A DNA stretch of 45,852 bases from W0P28-013 sp963621145 (GCA_963621145.1 CAVFDI010000007.1:1-45852); one strand, 5' to 3'. Counted from the first letter of the stretch, positions 1 through 8,215 are shown. Notes: a model not told the origin generated them from the sequence alone. Translations and numbers: made by a program.

Positions 1-1107
1 ACTTCCGACCAACAAAAATCGCTCAACGAGCGCGTAGAGGCACTTCGCCGCTATCTCGACATCGAAAACAAACAGATGCAACTCGAAGAAGAGGAGCTGA
101 AAACACAAGCACCCGAATTTTGGCAAGACCAGAAACGCGCCGAGGCGCAGATGAAAAAGGTGCGCAGTCTGAAATATTGGATCACAGCCTACAACGAGGT
201 GCGCGCCGCAGCCGACGAGGTGGAGGTGTCGCTCGATTTCTACCACCAAGAGGCCGTAACCGAAGAGGAGGTGGACACCGCCTACAACCGCGCGTTGCAA
301 CTGACCGAAGACCTTGAGATGCGCAACATGCTACGTCGCGAAGAGGACAAACTGGGCGCAGTGGTGAAGATTGTGGCTGGCGCTGGCGGCACCGAGGCAC
401 AAGACTGGGCACAAATGCTCATGCGAATGTACATGCGCTACTGCGAACGCCACGGCTACCGCGTAACCATTTCGCACCTAATCGATGGCGACGAAGCGGG
501 CATCAAAAGCATCACTTTCGAAGTCGATGGCGACTATGCCTACGGCTATCTGAAGAGCGAAAACGGCGTGCATCGTTTGGTGCGCGTGTCGCCCTACAAC
601 GCCCAAGGCAAGCGCATGACCTCGTTCTCGTCGGTGTTTGTGGTGCCGCTGGTCGACGATACCATCGAGATTGAGATTTCGCCTGCCAACCTGTCGTGGG
701 ACACCTTCCGCTCGAGCGGCGCAGGCGGACAAAATGTGAACAAGGTGGAGAGCGGCGTGCGACTGCACTACACTTTCCGCAATCCCGTTACCGGCGAGCC
801 CGACGAGATTGTCATCGAAAACACCGAAAGCCGCGACCAACCGAAAAACAAAGAGAATGCGCTCCGTCTGCTGAAATCGCAACTCTACGAGTTGGAACTC
901 GAAAAACGCCGCCAAGAGACCGCCAAGATTGAGGCTGGCAAAAAGAAGATTGAGTGGGGTTCGCAAATTCGCTCGTATGTGTTCGACGATCGCCGCGTGA
1001 AAGACCACCGCACCGACTATCAAACCTCGAATGTGAATGCCGTGATGGACGGCGACATCGATGCCTTTATCAAAGCCTATTTGATGGAGTTTGGAGGGCA
1101 GGAATAG
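1..1107 (+). CDS. prfB: Peptide chain release factor 2, 5' end outside window
   Basis: RF2 terminates translation at UGA and UAA by triggering peptidyl-tRNA hydrolysis on the ribosome. The frame is open from base 1; the first in-window ATG (76) is internal, because residues upstream of it (LRRYLDIENKQ, bases 43-75) already match the RF2 N-terminus. The catalytic GGQ motif lies at 724-732. The stop-codon-recognition tripeptide, SPF in E. coli, reads SPY here. The site where many prfB genes carry a UGA and a +1 programmed frameshift is at 55-60; it reads CTC GAC in frame with no UGA, so no frameshift is needed. The gene itself ends in TAG, a codon read by RF1. A repeat array begins directly after the stop. 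Family assignment is very secure; only the start is missing. Confidence 0.97.
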   Translation, partial: TSDQQKSLNERVEALRRYLDIENKQMQLEEEELKTQAPEFWQDQKRAEAQMKKVRSLKYWITAYNEVRAAADEVEVSLDFYHQEAVTEEEVDTAYNRALQLTEDLEMRNMLRREEDKLGAVVKIVAGAGGTEAQDWAQMLMRMYMRYCERHGYRVTISHLIDGDEAGIKSITFEVDGDYAYGYLKSENGVHRLVRVSPYNAQGKRMTSFSSVFVVPLVDDTIEIEISPANLSWDTFRSSGAGGQNVNKVESGVRLHYTFRNPVTGEPDEIVIENTESRDQPKNKENALRLLKSQLYELELEKRRQETAKIEAGKKKIEWGSQIRSYVFDDRRVKDHRTDYQTSNVNAVMDGDIDAFIKAYLMEFGGQE

Positions 1108-1126
1108 TTAGGAGTGAGGAGTGAAC
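1107..1126 (+). repeat. Family A array (TTAGGAGTGAGGAG) after prfB
   Basis: A purine-rich imperfect array begins at the stop codon and reads outward from prfB on the plus strand. The same family is found at seven gene edges in this window. Confidence 0.8.
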
Positions 1127-1144
1127 TAATTGACAACTGATAAT

Positions 1145-1158
1145 TGCGGTTCAATAGG
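1145..1158 (+). repeat. 14-bp direct repeat TGCGGTTCAATAGG, copy 1
   Basis: This is identical to 5155-5168. Both copies lie about 40 nt downstream of a stop codon and just past a family A array. Confidence 0.8.
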
Positions 1159-1189
1159 CTTAACGCCTCAATAATTCTTCGAAAATTAC

Positions 1190-1198
1190 TAATTTTGC
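1190..1198 (+). promoter_or_regulatory. Bacteroidota -7 box for tsaB
   Basis: TAATTTTGC matches the TAnnTTTG consensus and ends 22 bases before the tsaB ATG. No clear TTG is seen at the -33 position, so this is a partial promoter match. Confidence 0.6.
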
Positions 1199-1220
1199 AG
1201 GTTAAATAGGGGAAAAAGAA

Positions 1221-1901
1221 ATGCCAACAATTCTGCATATTGAAACATCGACCGAGGTATGTTCGGCGGCGCTGTCGTGCAACGGACGCCTGCTAGCCAC
1301 CGAGGTCTGCACCGAAGGGATGTCGCATGCCACACGGCTTCCCGTGTTTTGCGAAAAATTGCTACAAAAAAGTCGCGCTGCTGGCTGCATGCCCGACGCA
1401 GTGGCTGTGAGCGCAGGTCCTGGCTCGTACACAGGCTTGCGCATTGGCGTATCAACCGCCAAAGGACTCTGCTACGGACTCGGTGCCAAACTGTTGGCCG
1501 TGGACACGCTGCAACTGCTTGCCAAAGCTGCTCGAGCCAAAATTAGCAATCCTAGCGCACTCATCTGCCCAATGATAGACGCGCGAAGAATGGAGGTTTA
1601 TTGCGCACTTTTCGATCAAAATCTGAAAAAAATAGGCGAAACAGAGGCTAAAATAATCGACGAAAACGCCTTTGCAGAGCAACTTGCCAACCACGAAATC
1701 TATTTTTGTGGCAATGGCGCAAAAAAATGTCAGTCGGTGATAACGCACTCGAACGCCCATTTCGTCGAAGGCATTATGCCTTTGGCCGAGAACATGGTCG
1801 ACTTGGCAGAACAGCAATTCGACGACGAAAAATGGGAAGATGTGGCCTATTTCGTGCCATTCTATCTGAAAGAATTTCAACCGACAACGCCGAAGCATTA
1901 G
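1221..1901 (+). CDS. tsaB: tRNA threonylcarbamoyladenosine biosynthesis protein TsaB
   Basis: TsaB is the inactive ASKHA-fold partner of TsaD and is needed for N6-threonylcarbamoylation of A37 in ANN-decoding tRNAs. The 226-aa product has the typical YeaZ/TsaB N-terminus (ILHIETSTEVCSAAL), the SHATRLPVF segment and the glycine-rich AGPGSYTGLRIGVSTAKGL motif near residues 65-85. Length is near the usual 220-235. The ATG at 1221 follows an A-rich stretch and a -7 box. It lies downstream of prfB in the same direction but has its own promoter candidate, so it is probably not strictly co-transcribed. Its partner tsaD is not in the window. Confidence 0.95.
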   Translation: MPTILHIETSTEVCSAALSCNGRLLATEVCTEGMSHATRLPVFCEKLLQKSRAAGCMPDAVAVSAGPGSYTGLRIGVSTAKGLCYGLGAKLLAVDTLQLLAKAARAKISNPSALICPMIDARRMEVYCALFDQNLKKIGETEAKIIDENAFAEQLANHEIYFCGNGAKKCQSVITHSNAHFVEGIMPLAENMVDLAEQQFDDEKWEDVAYFVPFYLKEFQPTTPKH

Positions 1902-1903
1902 AA

Positions 1904-1948
1904 GATTTCAGATTTCAAATTTCAAATTTCAAATTTCAAATTTCAGAT
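1904..1948 (+). repeat. Family B array (CAGATTTCAAATTTC) after tsaB
   Basis: Six near-identical 7-bp units (TTTCAAA type) start 3 nt after the tsaB stop and read outward. The far end carries the shared junction, read on the minus strand as CCGTAATCTGAAATTTG. Confidence 0.85.
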
Positions 1949-1987
1949 TACGGTATCCAAAGCAGTCTGCAAAAAGTCGTGGAATGC

Positions 1988-2029
1988 GAACTTTATGAAC
2001 TTTACAAACTTTACAAACTTGATAAACTT
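1988..2029 (-). repeat. Family E array (ACTTTACAAACTTTAC) upstream of DUF4290 gene
   Basis: Repeats of ACTTTAC/ACTTTATGA units on the plus strand continue more loosely to about 2075, just before the ATG. Read outward from the gene (minus strand) the unit is GTAAAGTTTGTAAAGT, the same polarity as the other three family E arrays. Confidence 0.75.
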
Positions 2030-2090
2030 CTAATCAACCCAAAGCACTTAATAAACTTTTCACTTTACTGACTTTTCACACTATTCTCTC

Positions 2091-2714
2091 ATGGAAATGC
2101 AGCAACAAAAAGAACGACTGATAATGCCCGAATATGGGCGCAACATACAAAAAATGGTGCAATACGCCTGCAGCATCGACAATCGCGACGATCGAACTCG
2201 TTGCGCACGCACCATCATCGACATCATGGGCAACCTGTTTCCCTACCTGCGCGATGTCGACGATTTCAAGCACAAACTGTGGGACCACCTCTATATCATG
2301 TCGGAAGGGAAATTGGACATCGACTACCCTTTCGAGATACGGGAACCAGAAAATAGACCCGCGCCAGAGAAAATTCCATATCGAGCCACAAAAATAAAAT
2401 ATCGTCACTATGGGCGATGGATAGAGGCTTTGGTGGCCGCCACCGCCACACTGCCCGACGACGAAAAACGCGCTGCACTGACGCGCCTCGTGGCAAACGA
2501 CATGAAACAGAGTTATGTAACTTGGAACAAAGAACTGGCCGACGACAACAAGATTTTCGACGATCTGCGCGAACTTTCGGGCGGCGTTATCGACATAAAA
2601 AACGATGCAATGACACTGAATTCGGCCAAGCGCAGCAGCGTTGGCAACAGCGTCGATAGCAAGAAGAAAAACAACAAGAAAAATCAGAAAAACAATCAGC
2701 GTCGCTCAAAGTAA
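2091..2714 (+). CDS. DUF4290 domain protein
   Basis: This 207-aa protein matches the DUF4290 family, conserved across Bacteroidota and of unknown function. Recognisable parts are the N-terminal MPEYGRNIQKMVQYA segment, a central KIKYRHYGRWIEALV stretch and acidic/aromatic blocks. The last ~35 residues are Lys/Asn/Ser-rich and low-complexity, which suggests a disordered, possibly nucleic-acid-binding tail. There is no signal peptide or membrane segment, so it is probably cytoplasmic. The first ATG is at 2091; an alternative start at residue 12 (MPEYGRN) matches the usual family N-terminus better. It ends tail-to-tail with the HsdR_N gene, with a 9-bp overlap. Confidence 0.85.
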   Translation: MEMQQQKERLIMPEYGRNIQKMVQYACSIDNRDDRTRCARTIIDIMGNLFPYLRDVDDFKHKLWDHLYIMSEGKLDIDYPFEIREPENRPAPEKIPYRATKIKYRHYGRWIEALVAATATLPDDEKRAALTRLVANDMKQSYVTWNKELADDNKIFDDLRELSGGVIDIKNDAMTLNSAKRSSVGNSVDSKKKNNKKNQKNNQRRSK

Positions 2715-3161
2715 CGACGAATAATGCGGCAATTCGGGCGCAAAAAGATAGCGTTTGTTTTGCAAATCGACTTGACAAAAAATGTGCGTAAGTCCGTTGC
2801 TAGCGAGCAAATAAGGCACTTGCAGTTGCAGATTGTAGACCGCCATTTGGTCGAACACACGCTGCGTAATCTCAACCGACGGCGCTTTGAACTCGACCAA
2901 CATCAAAGGTTTGAGAGCGGAATCGTAAACCACTGTGTCGCAGCGTTTTGTGAGGCCGTTGTAAGTGATAGGCGTCTCCACGCTGATGCGCATTTGCGGC
3001 ACACCAAGCGATTCGATAAGATGCGCCACCATGTTCTGCCGAACCCACTCTTCGGGCGTCAGCGCCACATAGCGACGGCGAATGCGATCGAAAATTTGCT
3101 GACGACCATCGTCGGTCGAACGAATTTTTTGCTGATAATATGGCAGATTTAGTGCGTCCAT
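2706..3161 (-). CDS. Stand-alone type I restriction HsdR N-terminal-like nuclease domain protein
   Basis: The 151-aa product contains only the HsdR_N domain, a PD-(D/E)XK nuclease-type fold. Visible candidate catalytic residues are the Asp of RCDTVVYD and the Glu/Lys of LMLVEFKAPS. No helicase, HsdM or HsdS gene is nearby, so it is not a restriction system. In Bacteroidota such single-domain proteins are commonly encoded next to holA, as here with amn between, which hints at a housekeeping role in DNA metabolism; this is inference. The frame is open upstream to 3260, but that extension is translated family E repeat. The ATG at 3161 follows a -7 box by only 9 nt, which favours it and suggests a nearly leaderless mRNA. 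Confidence 0.85.
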   Translation of the reverse strand: MDALNLPYYQQKIRSTDDGRQQIFDRIRRRYVALTPEEWVRQNMVAHLIESLGVPQMRISVETPITYNGLTKRCDTVVYDSALKPLMLVEFKAPSVEITQRVFDQMAVYNLQLQVPYLLASNGLTHIFCQVDLQNKRYLFAPELPHYSSLL

Positions 3162-3169
3162 TTTGGTTT

Positions 3170-3178
3170 GCAAAGGTA
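3170..3178 (-). promoter_or_regulatory. -7 box for the HsdR_N gene, nearly leaderless
   Basis: TACCTTTGC on the minus strand is followed by nine bases and then the ATG at 3161. With the usual 5-7 nt from this box to the transcription start, the 5' untranslated region would be only a few bases. Confidence 0.65.
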
Positions 3179-3184
3179 AGAAAA

Positions 3185-3233
3185 AAGTCAGAAAGTGTAT
3201 AAAGTAGAAAGTGTGTAAAGTCAGAAAGTGTTT
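3185..3233 (+). repeat. Family E array upstream of the HsdR_N gene
   Basis: AGAAAGTGTATAAAGT-type units read outward (plus strand) from the 5' end of the minus-strand gene, just beyond its promoter. Confidence 0.75.
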
Positions 3234-3260
3234 GAATTCTGCAATTTTTGCAGTTACCAA

Positions 3261-3292
3261 CCCTCTAACCTATAAACTATAACCTCTAACCC
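3261..3292 (-). repeat. CCTCTAACC-type array upstream of amn
   Basis: Units CCTCTAACC / CTATAAACTATAACC lie immediately before the amn start. A related array (CCTCTAAACTCTAACC) occurs at 10171-10198 in the mlaF-dksA intergenic region. Confidence 0.65.
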
Positions 3293-3302
3293 ATTTTTGA
3301 AT

Positions 3303-4073
3303 ATGAAGACTCGCGAAGAGATAGTACGAAATTGGTTGGTGCGCTACACAAAGCGTCAGCTCGACGATTTTGGCGAATATATTTTGCTATGCAATTTCAA
3401 TAGTTATGTCGAAAAATTTGCCGAACTGTTCAACGTTCCCGTGTGCGGCGCCAAGGGCAACATGCCGAACGCATCGGCCAACGGCATCACCATCATCAAC
3501 TTTGGTATTGGCAGTCCGAATGCTGCGCTGATAATGGATCTTTTGTCGGCCATAAAACCAAAAGCGGTGCTTTTCTTGGGAAAATGCGGTGGCGTGAAGG
3601 ACAAAAACAGCGTTGGCGACTACATTTTGCCCATTGCTGCCATTCGTGGCGAAGGCACATCGAACGACTATTTTCCGCCCGAAGTGCCTGCCCTGCCCAC
3701 ATTTAACCTGCAGCGCGCCGTGTCGTCGAACATTCGCGACTTTGGGCACGACTACTGGACTGGCACCGTGTACACCACCAACCGCCGCGTGTGGGAACAC
3801 GACGAACAATTCAAAGAGTCGCTGAGGCAAATGCGCACCATTGCTGTGGATATGGAGACAGCAACACTCTTCAGCGTGGGATTTTTCAACGCCATTCCAA
3901 CGGGCGCACTGCTGCTGGTGTCGGACATGCCCATGCACGAAGAAGGCATCAAAACCGAAGAGAGCGACAAAAAAGTGACAAGCCTCTACACCGAAGAACA
4001 TCTGAAAATCGGCATCAAATCGCTCGAAACGCTACAAAACAAAGGCATCACCGTGAAACACTTGCGTTGGTAA
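3303..4073 (+). CDS. amn: AMP nucleosidase
   Basis: AMP nucleosidase hydrolyses AMP to adenine and ribose 5-phosphate and so helps set adenylate pool size. The 256-aa protein has the nucleoside phosphorylase-type core: GIGSPNAALIMDLL near residue 67, FLGKCGG near 92, and VDMETATLFSVGFFN near 180, which carries the purine-binding Met-Glu pair. It is the short Bacteroidota form without the large N-terminal regulatory domain of E. coli Amn. The frame could start at a TTG (3297), but the ATG at 3303 is the better start. It is followed after 12 bp by holA, so the two are probably co-transcribed. Confidence 0.93.
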   Translation: MKTREEIVRNWLVRYTKRQLDDFGEYILLCNFNSYVEKFAELFNVPVCGAKGNMPNASANGITIINFGIGSPNAALIMDLLSAIKPKAVLFLGKCGGVKDKNSVGDYILPIAAIRGEGTSNDYFPPEVPALPTFNLQRAVSSNIRDFGHDYWTGTVYTTNRRVWEHDEQFKESLRQMRTIAVDMETATLFSVGFFNAIPTGALLLVSDMPMHEEGIKTEESDKKVTSLYTEEHLKIGIKSLETLQNKGITVKHLRW

Positions 4074-4085
4074 TTTTTTCAGAAC

Positions 4086-5114
4086 ATGGCAAAAAAACAG
4101 GCAACATACAACGAAATCATTGCATCGCTCAAGCGCAAAGAGTACAAGCCCATCTATCTGCTGATGGGCGAAGAGCCGTACTACATCGACAAAATTGCCG
4201 ACTACATTGACCAAAATGTGCTGACGCCCGACGAGGAAATTTTCGACAAGACGATAGTCTACGCCAAAAGAGAGACGAAAATGTCGGAAATAATCACTGC
4301 AGCCAAGCGTTTCCCGATGACGGCAAAATACCAAGTGCTGATAGTGAAAGAGGCACAAAACATCGACAAAAAGGAGTTCGACCAGCTACCGTACTACCTG
4401 AAACAGCCGCAGCCAAGCACCATTCTCGTCATCTGCTACAAATACGAAAAACTCGACGCACGCAAAAAATATGTAACCGAGATTGCCGAAAAAGGGGTGC
4501 TTTTCGACTCGAAAAAAATCTACGACAATCAGATTGCAAGTTGGATTGAAGATTATTGCCACGAGCAAAATCTGAAAATTGAGCCGAAAGCCGCCAACAT
4601 GCTGTCCGAGTTTCTTGGAACCGACCTTGCGCGCATTGTTGGCGAGGTGAATAAATTGCGCATTGTCATTGCAAAAACTGGTCAAGATGTGATAACGCCC
4701 GATGTGGTAGAGCGCAACATTGGCGTGAGCAAAGATTATAACGCCTTCGAACTGGTAAAAGCATTGGGTGCGCACGACATTCTGAGATCGAACCGCATTG
4801 CCAACTATTTTGGAAAAAATCAGAAAAATAATCCTCTCGTCGTGACAAATACGGTGCTGTTCGGATTTTTCAGCAAACTGCTACTCTACCACTGGCTGAA
4901 GGACAAAAGTCAGATGAATGTAGCTGCCGAACTGAAAATAAACCCATATTTTGTTCGCGACTATCAGCAGGCGGCGCGCTACTACAACTCGAGCAAAACA
5001 CTGCAGATAATCAGCGACATACGCACCACCGACGCACGCAGCAAAGGTTTCGGAAACTCATCGGTTGGCGACGATGAACTACTGAAAGAGCTGGTTTTCA
5101 AGATACTACATTAA
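4086..5114 (+). CDS. holA: DNA polymerase III subunit delta
   Basis: HolA is the delta subunit of the clamp loader; it opens the beta sliding clamp. The 342-aa length is typical. The N-terminal segment (YKPIYLLMGEEPYYIDKIADYI) is the standard start of the family's AAA+-like domain, followed by the FDSKKIYDNQIASWI linker, the lid domain ending in ELVKALG, and a C-terminal collar domain. As usual for delta, no functional Walker A motif is seen. It lies 12 bp after amn. A family A array and the 14-bp repeat follow its stop codon. Confidence 0.95.
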   Translation: MAKKQATYNEIIASLKRKEYKPIYLLMGEEPYYIDKIADYIDQNVLTPDEEIFDKTIVYAKRETKMSEIITAAKRFPMTAKYQVLIVKEAQNIDKKEFDQLPYYLKQPQPSTILVICYKYEKLDARKKYVTEIAEKGVLFDSKKIYDNQIASWIEDYCHEQNLKIEPKAANMLSEFLGTDLARIVGEVNKLRIVIAKTGQDVITPDVVERNIGVSKDYNAFELVKALGAHDILRSNRIANYFGKNQKNNPLVVTNTVLFGFFSKLLLYHWLKDKSQMNVAAELKINPYFVRDYQQAARYYNSSKTLQIISDIRTTDARSKGFGNSSVGDDELLKELVFKILH

Positions 5115-5152
5115 GTTAGGAATTAGAAGTGAGAAGTGAGAAGTGAGAAGTG
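5115..5152 (+). repeat. Family A array after holA
   Basis: GTTAGGAATTAGAAGTGAG-type units begin on the base after the holA stop codon and read outward. Confidence 0.85.
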
Positions 5153-5154
5153 GC

Positions 5155-5168
5155 TGCGGTTCAATAGG
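5155..5168 (+). repeat. 14-bp direct repeat TGCGGTTCAATAGG, copy 2
   Basis: This is identical to 1145-1158 and sits in the same position relative to the preceding stop codon and family A array. Confidence 0.8.
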
Positions 5169-5180
5169 TTCACTGCCAAA

Positions 5181-5200
5181 AATCTTCAAATCTTCAAATA
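5181..5200 (-). repeat. Family D array (TTTGAAGA) upstream of PBP1A
   Basis: Two units of ATCTTCAA on the plus strand; outward from the PBP gene they read TTTGAAGATTTGAAGA, as at 23443-23463 after the DUF1015 gene. Confidence 0.65.
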
Positions 5201-5238
5201 AACAACTAGACAATTAGAAACAATTATAAACCACAATT

Positions 5239-7581
5239 ATGGCGAAAAAAGATAATTTGACACCCGAGCAGAAAAAGAGATTTATGCTTTGGTTTTGGTC
5301 GATAGTGGCTGCTGGCATGGCGTTGGTAGCGTTGCTGTTTTTGGCTATTGCCAAAGGCTGGATTGGCTACATGCCCGCCGTGCGCGAACTGCAAAATCCG
5401 AAAAACAAGTACGCCACCGAAATCTATTCGGCCGACATGGAGTTGCTCGGCACATTCTACACCGCCACCGACAACCGCATCACCACACACTACGACGAGC
5501 TGTCGCCATTTCTTGTTCAGGCACTCGTAGCCACCGAGGACGAGCGTTTCTACGAACACTCGGGCATCGACGGGCATGCGCTGCTGCGTGTGCTTGTGAA
5601 ACGCGGCATTCTGATGCAAAAAAATGCGGGCGGCGGCAGCACCATCACGCAACAATTGGCCAAACAACTCTACTCGCCTCCAGTTACAAATCTGTTTCAG
5701 CGTACCATGCAAAAACCCATCGAATGGGTCATTTCGGTGCAGTTGGAGCGGCTCTACACCAAAGAGGAAATCTTGACGATGTACCTCAACAAATTCGATT
5801 TTCTGAACAATGCTGTGGGCATCAAAACCGCCACACAAGTCTATTTTGGCAAATTGCCCAAAGATCTGAAGATAGAAGAGGCTGCCATGCTCATCGGCAT
5901 GTGCAAAAATCCATCGCTCTACAACCCTGTGCGCCGCGCCGAACGCACCGAACAACGCCGCAACGTGGTGCTTGGTCAGATGCTGAAAGCCGACTACATC
6001 ACGCAAGCGGAGTTCGATTCGCTCACGCAGATTCCGCTCACGCTCAACTATCACAAAGTGGACCACAAACTCGGCCCTGCGCCCTATTTCCGCGAATATC
6101 TGCGCATGATGATGACCGCAAAAAAACCCAAACGCTCGAACTATGCGCAGTGGCAATTGGCTCCCTACGGCCGATTCTACATGGATTCGATAGCGTGGGA
6201 AGAGAATCCGCTCTATGGTTTCATCGAGAAAAATCCAAAGTCCGATGGCTCGAAATACGACCTCTACACCGATGGTTTGAAGATTTACACCGCCATCGAC
6301 TCGCGCATGCAAACCTACGCCGAACAGGCCGTGAGCGAGCATATTCAGGATTTGCAAAATCGTTTCTTCAAAGAACAAAAAAATCGCAAAAAAGCACCTT
6401 TTGCCAACAATCTCACAAACGAAGAGATTGATCGCATAATGAACCAAGCCATGCGCCAAAGCGACCGCTATCGCGCCATGAAAAAGGCCAAAGCGAGCGA
6501 CGAAGAGATACGAAAAGCATTCGAAACACCTGTGGAGATGAGCGTCTTCTCGTACCACGGCACCATCGACACGGTGATGTCGCCACTCGACTCCATTCGT
6601 TACCTGAAGAGTTTTGTGCGCTGCGGATTCATGTCGATGGATCCAGCCAACGGCTTTGTGAAGGCGTATGTTGGCGGACCCGATTTCTCGCATTTTCAGT
6701 ACGATATGGTAAACACTGGTCGACGCCAAGTTGGCTCCACCATCAAGCCTTACCTCTACACGCAAGCCATGAGCGAAGGCTATTGGCCGTGCGACAAAAC
6801 CATCAACCAAGCCATCACCATCACCGCGGGCGACGGCACCGAATGGACACCACGCAACGATGGCAAAACACACATTGGCGAAGAGGTTACGCTGAAATGG
6901 GGCTTGACCACATCGAACAACTGGATTAGTGCGTACGTAATCAGCCAACTGACCACGCCGCAACAGTTTGCCAAGATTTTGCGCTCGTTCGGCTTGCGCG
7001 GCGAAATTGTGCCCGACTACTCGCTCTGTCTCGGTCCGTGCGAAGTGTCGGTGGCCGAAATGGTCGATGCCTACACCACATTCCCCAATGGCGGCATTCG
7101 CATCACGCCAGTGTATGTAACCCACATCGAGGACAACAACGGCAACATCATAGCCGATTTCACGCCAAACACCATCGAAGTGATTAGCGAAGAGACCTCG
7201 TACAAAATGATTGACATGCTCACCAGCGTGATGGATCACGGAACGGGCGTTCGCGTGCGCTACAAATATGGTGTGAAAGCACCTGCTGGCGGCAAAACAG
7301 GCACCACGCAAAACAATTCCGACGGTTGGTTCATTGGCTTCACGCCAACGCTTGTCTCGGGCGTTTGGGTTGGTTGGGAGGACCGCGGCGTGCATTTTGC
7401 AAGCATGGCCGACGGTCAAGGCGCAAGCATGGCACTGCCAATCTGGGCGTTGTATATGGACAAAGTGCTGAAAGATGAGTCGCTAGGCTACGACGCCACG
7501 CAGCGCTTCGAAATTCCCGAATGGTTCGACGCCAACGCAGGTTGCCCCGAACTCAACGACGGTGCGATTGTGGAAGAGTAA
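5239..7581 (+). CDS. Class A penicillin-binding protein 1A (bifunctional glycosyltransferase/transpeptidase)
   Basis: This enzyme polymerises lipid II into glycan strands and cross-links the peptides at the periplasmic face of the inner membrane. In order along the 780 aa: a cytoplasmic tail, one membrane anchor at about residues 15-40 (MLWFWSIVAAGMALVALLFL), a GT51 domain with EDERFYEHSGID and GGSTITQQLAKQL (near 132), then the transpeptidase domain. Catalytic motifs are STIK (Ser ~500), SNN (~559) and KTGTT (~686), all intact. Length is normal for PBP1A/MrcA. It has no close operon partner and is followed by a strong terminator. Confidence 0.96.
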   Translation: MAKKDNLTPEQKKRFMLWFWSIVAAGMALVALLFLAIAKGWIGYMPAVRELQNPKNKYATEIYSADMELLGTFYTATDNRITTHYDELSPFLVQALVATEDERFYEHSGIDGHALLRVLVKRGILMQKNAGGGSTITQQLAKQLYSPPVTNLFQRTMQKPIEWVISVQLERLYTKEEILTMYLNKFDFLNNAVGIKTATQVYFGKLPKDLKIEEAAMLIGMCKNPSLYNPVRRAERTEQRRNVVLGQMLKADYITQAEFDSLTQIPLTLNYHKVDHKLGPAPYFREYLRMMMTAKKPKRSNYAQWQLAPYGRFYMDSIAWEENPLYGFIEKNPKSDGSKYDLYTDGLKIYTAIDSRMQTYAEQAVSEHIQDLQNRFFKEQKNRKKAPFANNLTNEEIDRIMNQAMRQSDRYRAMKKAKASDEEIRKAFETPVEMSVFSYHGTIDTVMSPLDSIRYLKSFVRCGFMSMDPANGFVKAYVGGPDFSHFQYDMVNTGRRQVGSTIKPYLYTQAMSEGYWPCDKTINQAITITAGDGTEWTPRNDGKTHIGEEVTLKWGLTTSNNWISAYVISQLTTPQQFAKILRSFGLRGEIVPDYSLCLGPCEVSVAEMVDAYTTFPNGGIRITPVYVTHIEDNNGNIIADFTPNTIEVISEETSYKMIDMLTSVMDHGTGVRVRYKYGVKAPAGGKTGTTQNNSDGWFIGFTPTLVSGVWVGWEDRGVHFASMADGQGASMALPIWALYMDKVLKDESLGYDATQRFEIPEWFDANAGCPELNDGAIVEE

Positions 7582-7584
7582 AGA

Positions 7585-7618
7585 AATAAGGACGCACAAC
7601 AGTGCGTCCTTGTTTCTT
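7585..7618 (+). terminator. Intrinsic terminator after PBP1A
   Basis: A perfect 10-bp stem (AAGGACGCAC / GTGCGTCCTT, bases 7588-7611) with an AACA loop is followed by a T-rich tail, just after the PBP stop codon. Confidence 0.9.
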
Positions 7619-7698
7619 ACTATCCATCGCACACGCGCTAAGTGTGCCCACATGGTTGCCGAAGCAAATTACTCTTTTACCTTTACTTGTGCAGGAGT

Positions 7699-8142
7699 CT
7701 ATTCTGCTTTGGTAGAAGATTTTTTGTTTGGAAGAAGAATTTTGTCGATCCAAATGCGCAATTGCTCTTTGGGCTGCAGACCGAGCGCTATTTGTGGAGC
7801 GCCATCTTTGGGACAAAAAACGATGGTGGGATAACTGCGCACACGAAACAGCGCAGCCAATTCACGCTCTTGCTCGGCATCAACTTTGTAGACCACAATC
7901 TGCCCGCCATATTCGGTCGAGAGTTCATCGAGAATGGGGGCTAAACGCTTACACGGGCCGCACCATGTGGCATAAAAATCGATGATGCAAGGCTTCTCGC
8001 CAAGATATTTCCACTCTGTGCTAGTCTCGTAGTTGAATACTTTTTTCAAGAAATCGGCCTTTGTAATATGTTGCGTTTGTGCGAATGCTGCGCCACTCAA
8101 CGCCACCAACGCTGCCAGCAGAATTATCTTTTTCTGTTTCAT
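7699..8142 (-). CDS. Secreted thioredoxin-family protein
   Basis: The 147-aa product has a Sec signal peptide (positively charged start, hydrophobic core, AFAQ cleavage region around residue 21) and a thioredoxin fold with the active site WCGPC near residue 58, preceded by IIDFYAT. The cis-proline loop is RSYPTIVF. It is predicted to be a periplasmic thiol-disulphide oxidoreductase. The frame extends upstream to 8391, but that region is repeats and palindromes; the ATG at 8142 begins the signal peptide and is preceded by a -7 box. It converges with PBP1A. The exact partner is unknown. Confidence 0.92.
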   Translation of the reverse strand: MKQKKIILLAALVALSGAAFAQTQHITKADFLKKVFNYETSTEWKYLGEKPCIIDFYATWCGPCKRLAPILDELSTEYGGQIVVYKVDAEQERELAALFRVRSYPTIVFCPKDGAPQIALGLQPKEQLRIWIDKILLPNKKSSTKAE

Positions 8143-8165
8143 CGTTCTCAGATTTTTTTTACGTT

Positions 8166-8174
8166 GCAAAGGTA
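8166..8174 (-). promoter_or_regulatory. -7 box for the secreted thioredoxin gene
   Basis: TACCTTTGC on the minus strand lies 23 nt before the ATG, with TTTG (8192-8195) 17 bp further upstream, slightly short of the usual spacing. Confidence 0.65.
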
Positions 8175-8215
8175 GCGATTTTTTTCTACAACAAATAACG
8201 AGTGAAAAGAAAAAC

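Noticed and set aside
1904..1948. CRISPR array
   Set aside because: Units are 7 bp with no spacers, and no cas genes are present.
2706..3260. Longer 184-aa form of the HsdR_N protein
   Set aside because: The added N-terminus is translated family E repeat and lies upstream of the -7 box.
5224..7419. 731-codon open frame antisense to PBP1A
   Set aside because: PBP1A on the other strand has complete domains and catalytic motifs; the antisense frame gives no recognisable protein and is explained by codon bias.
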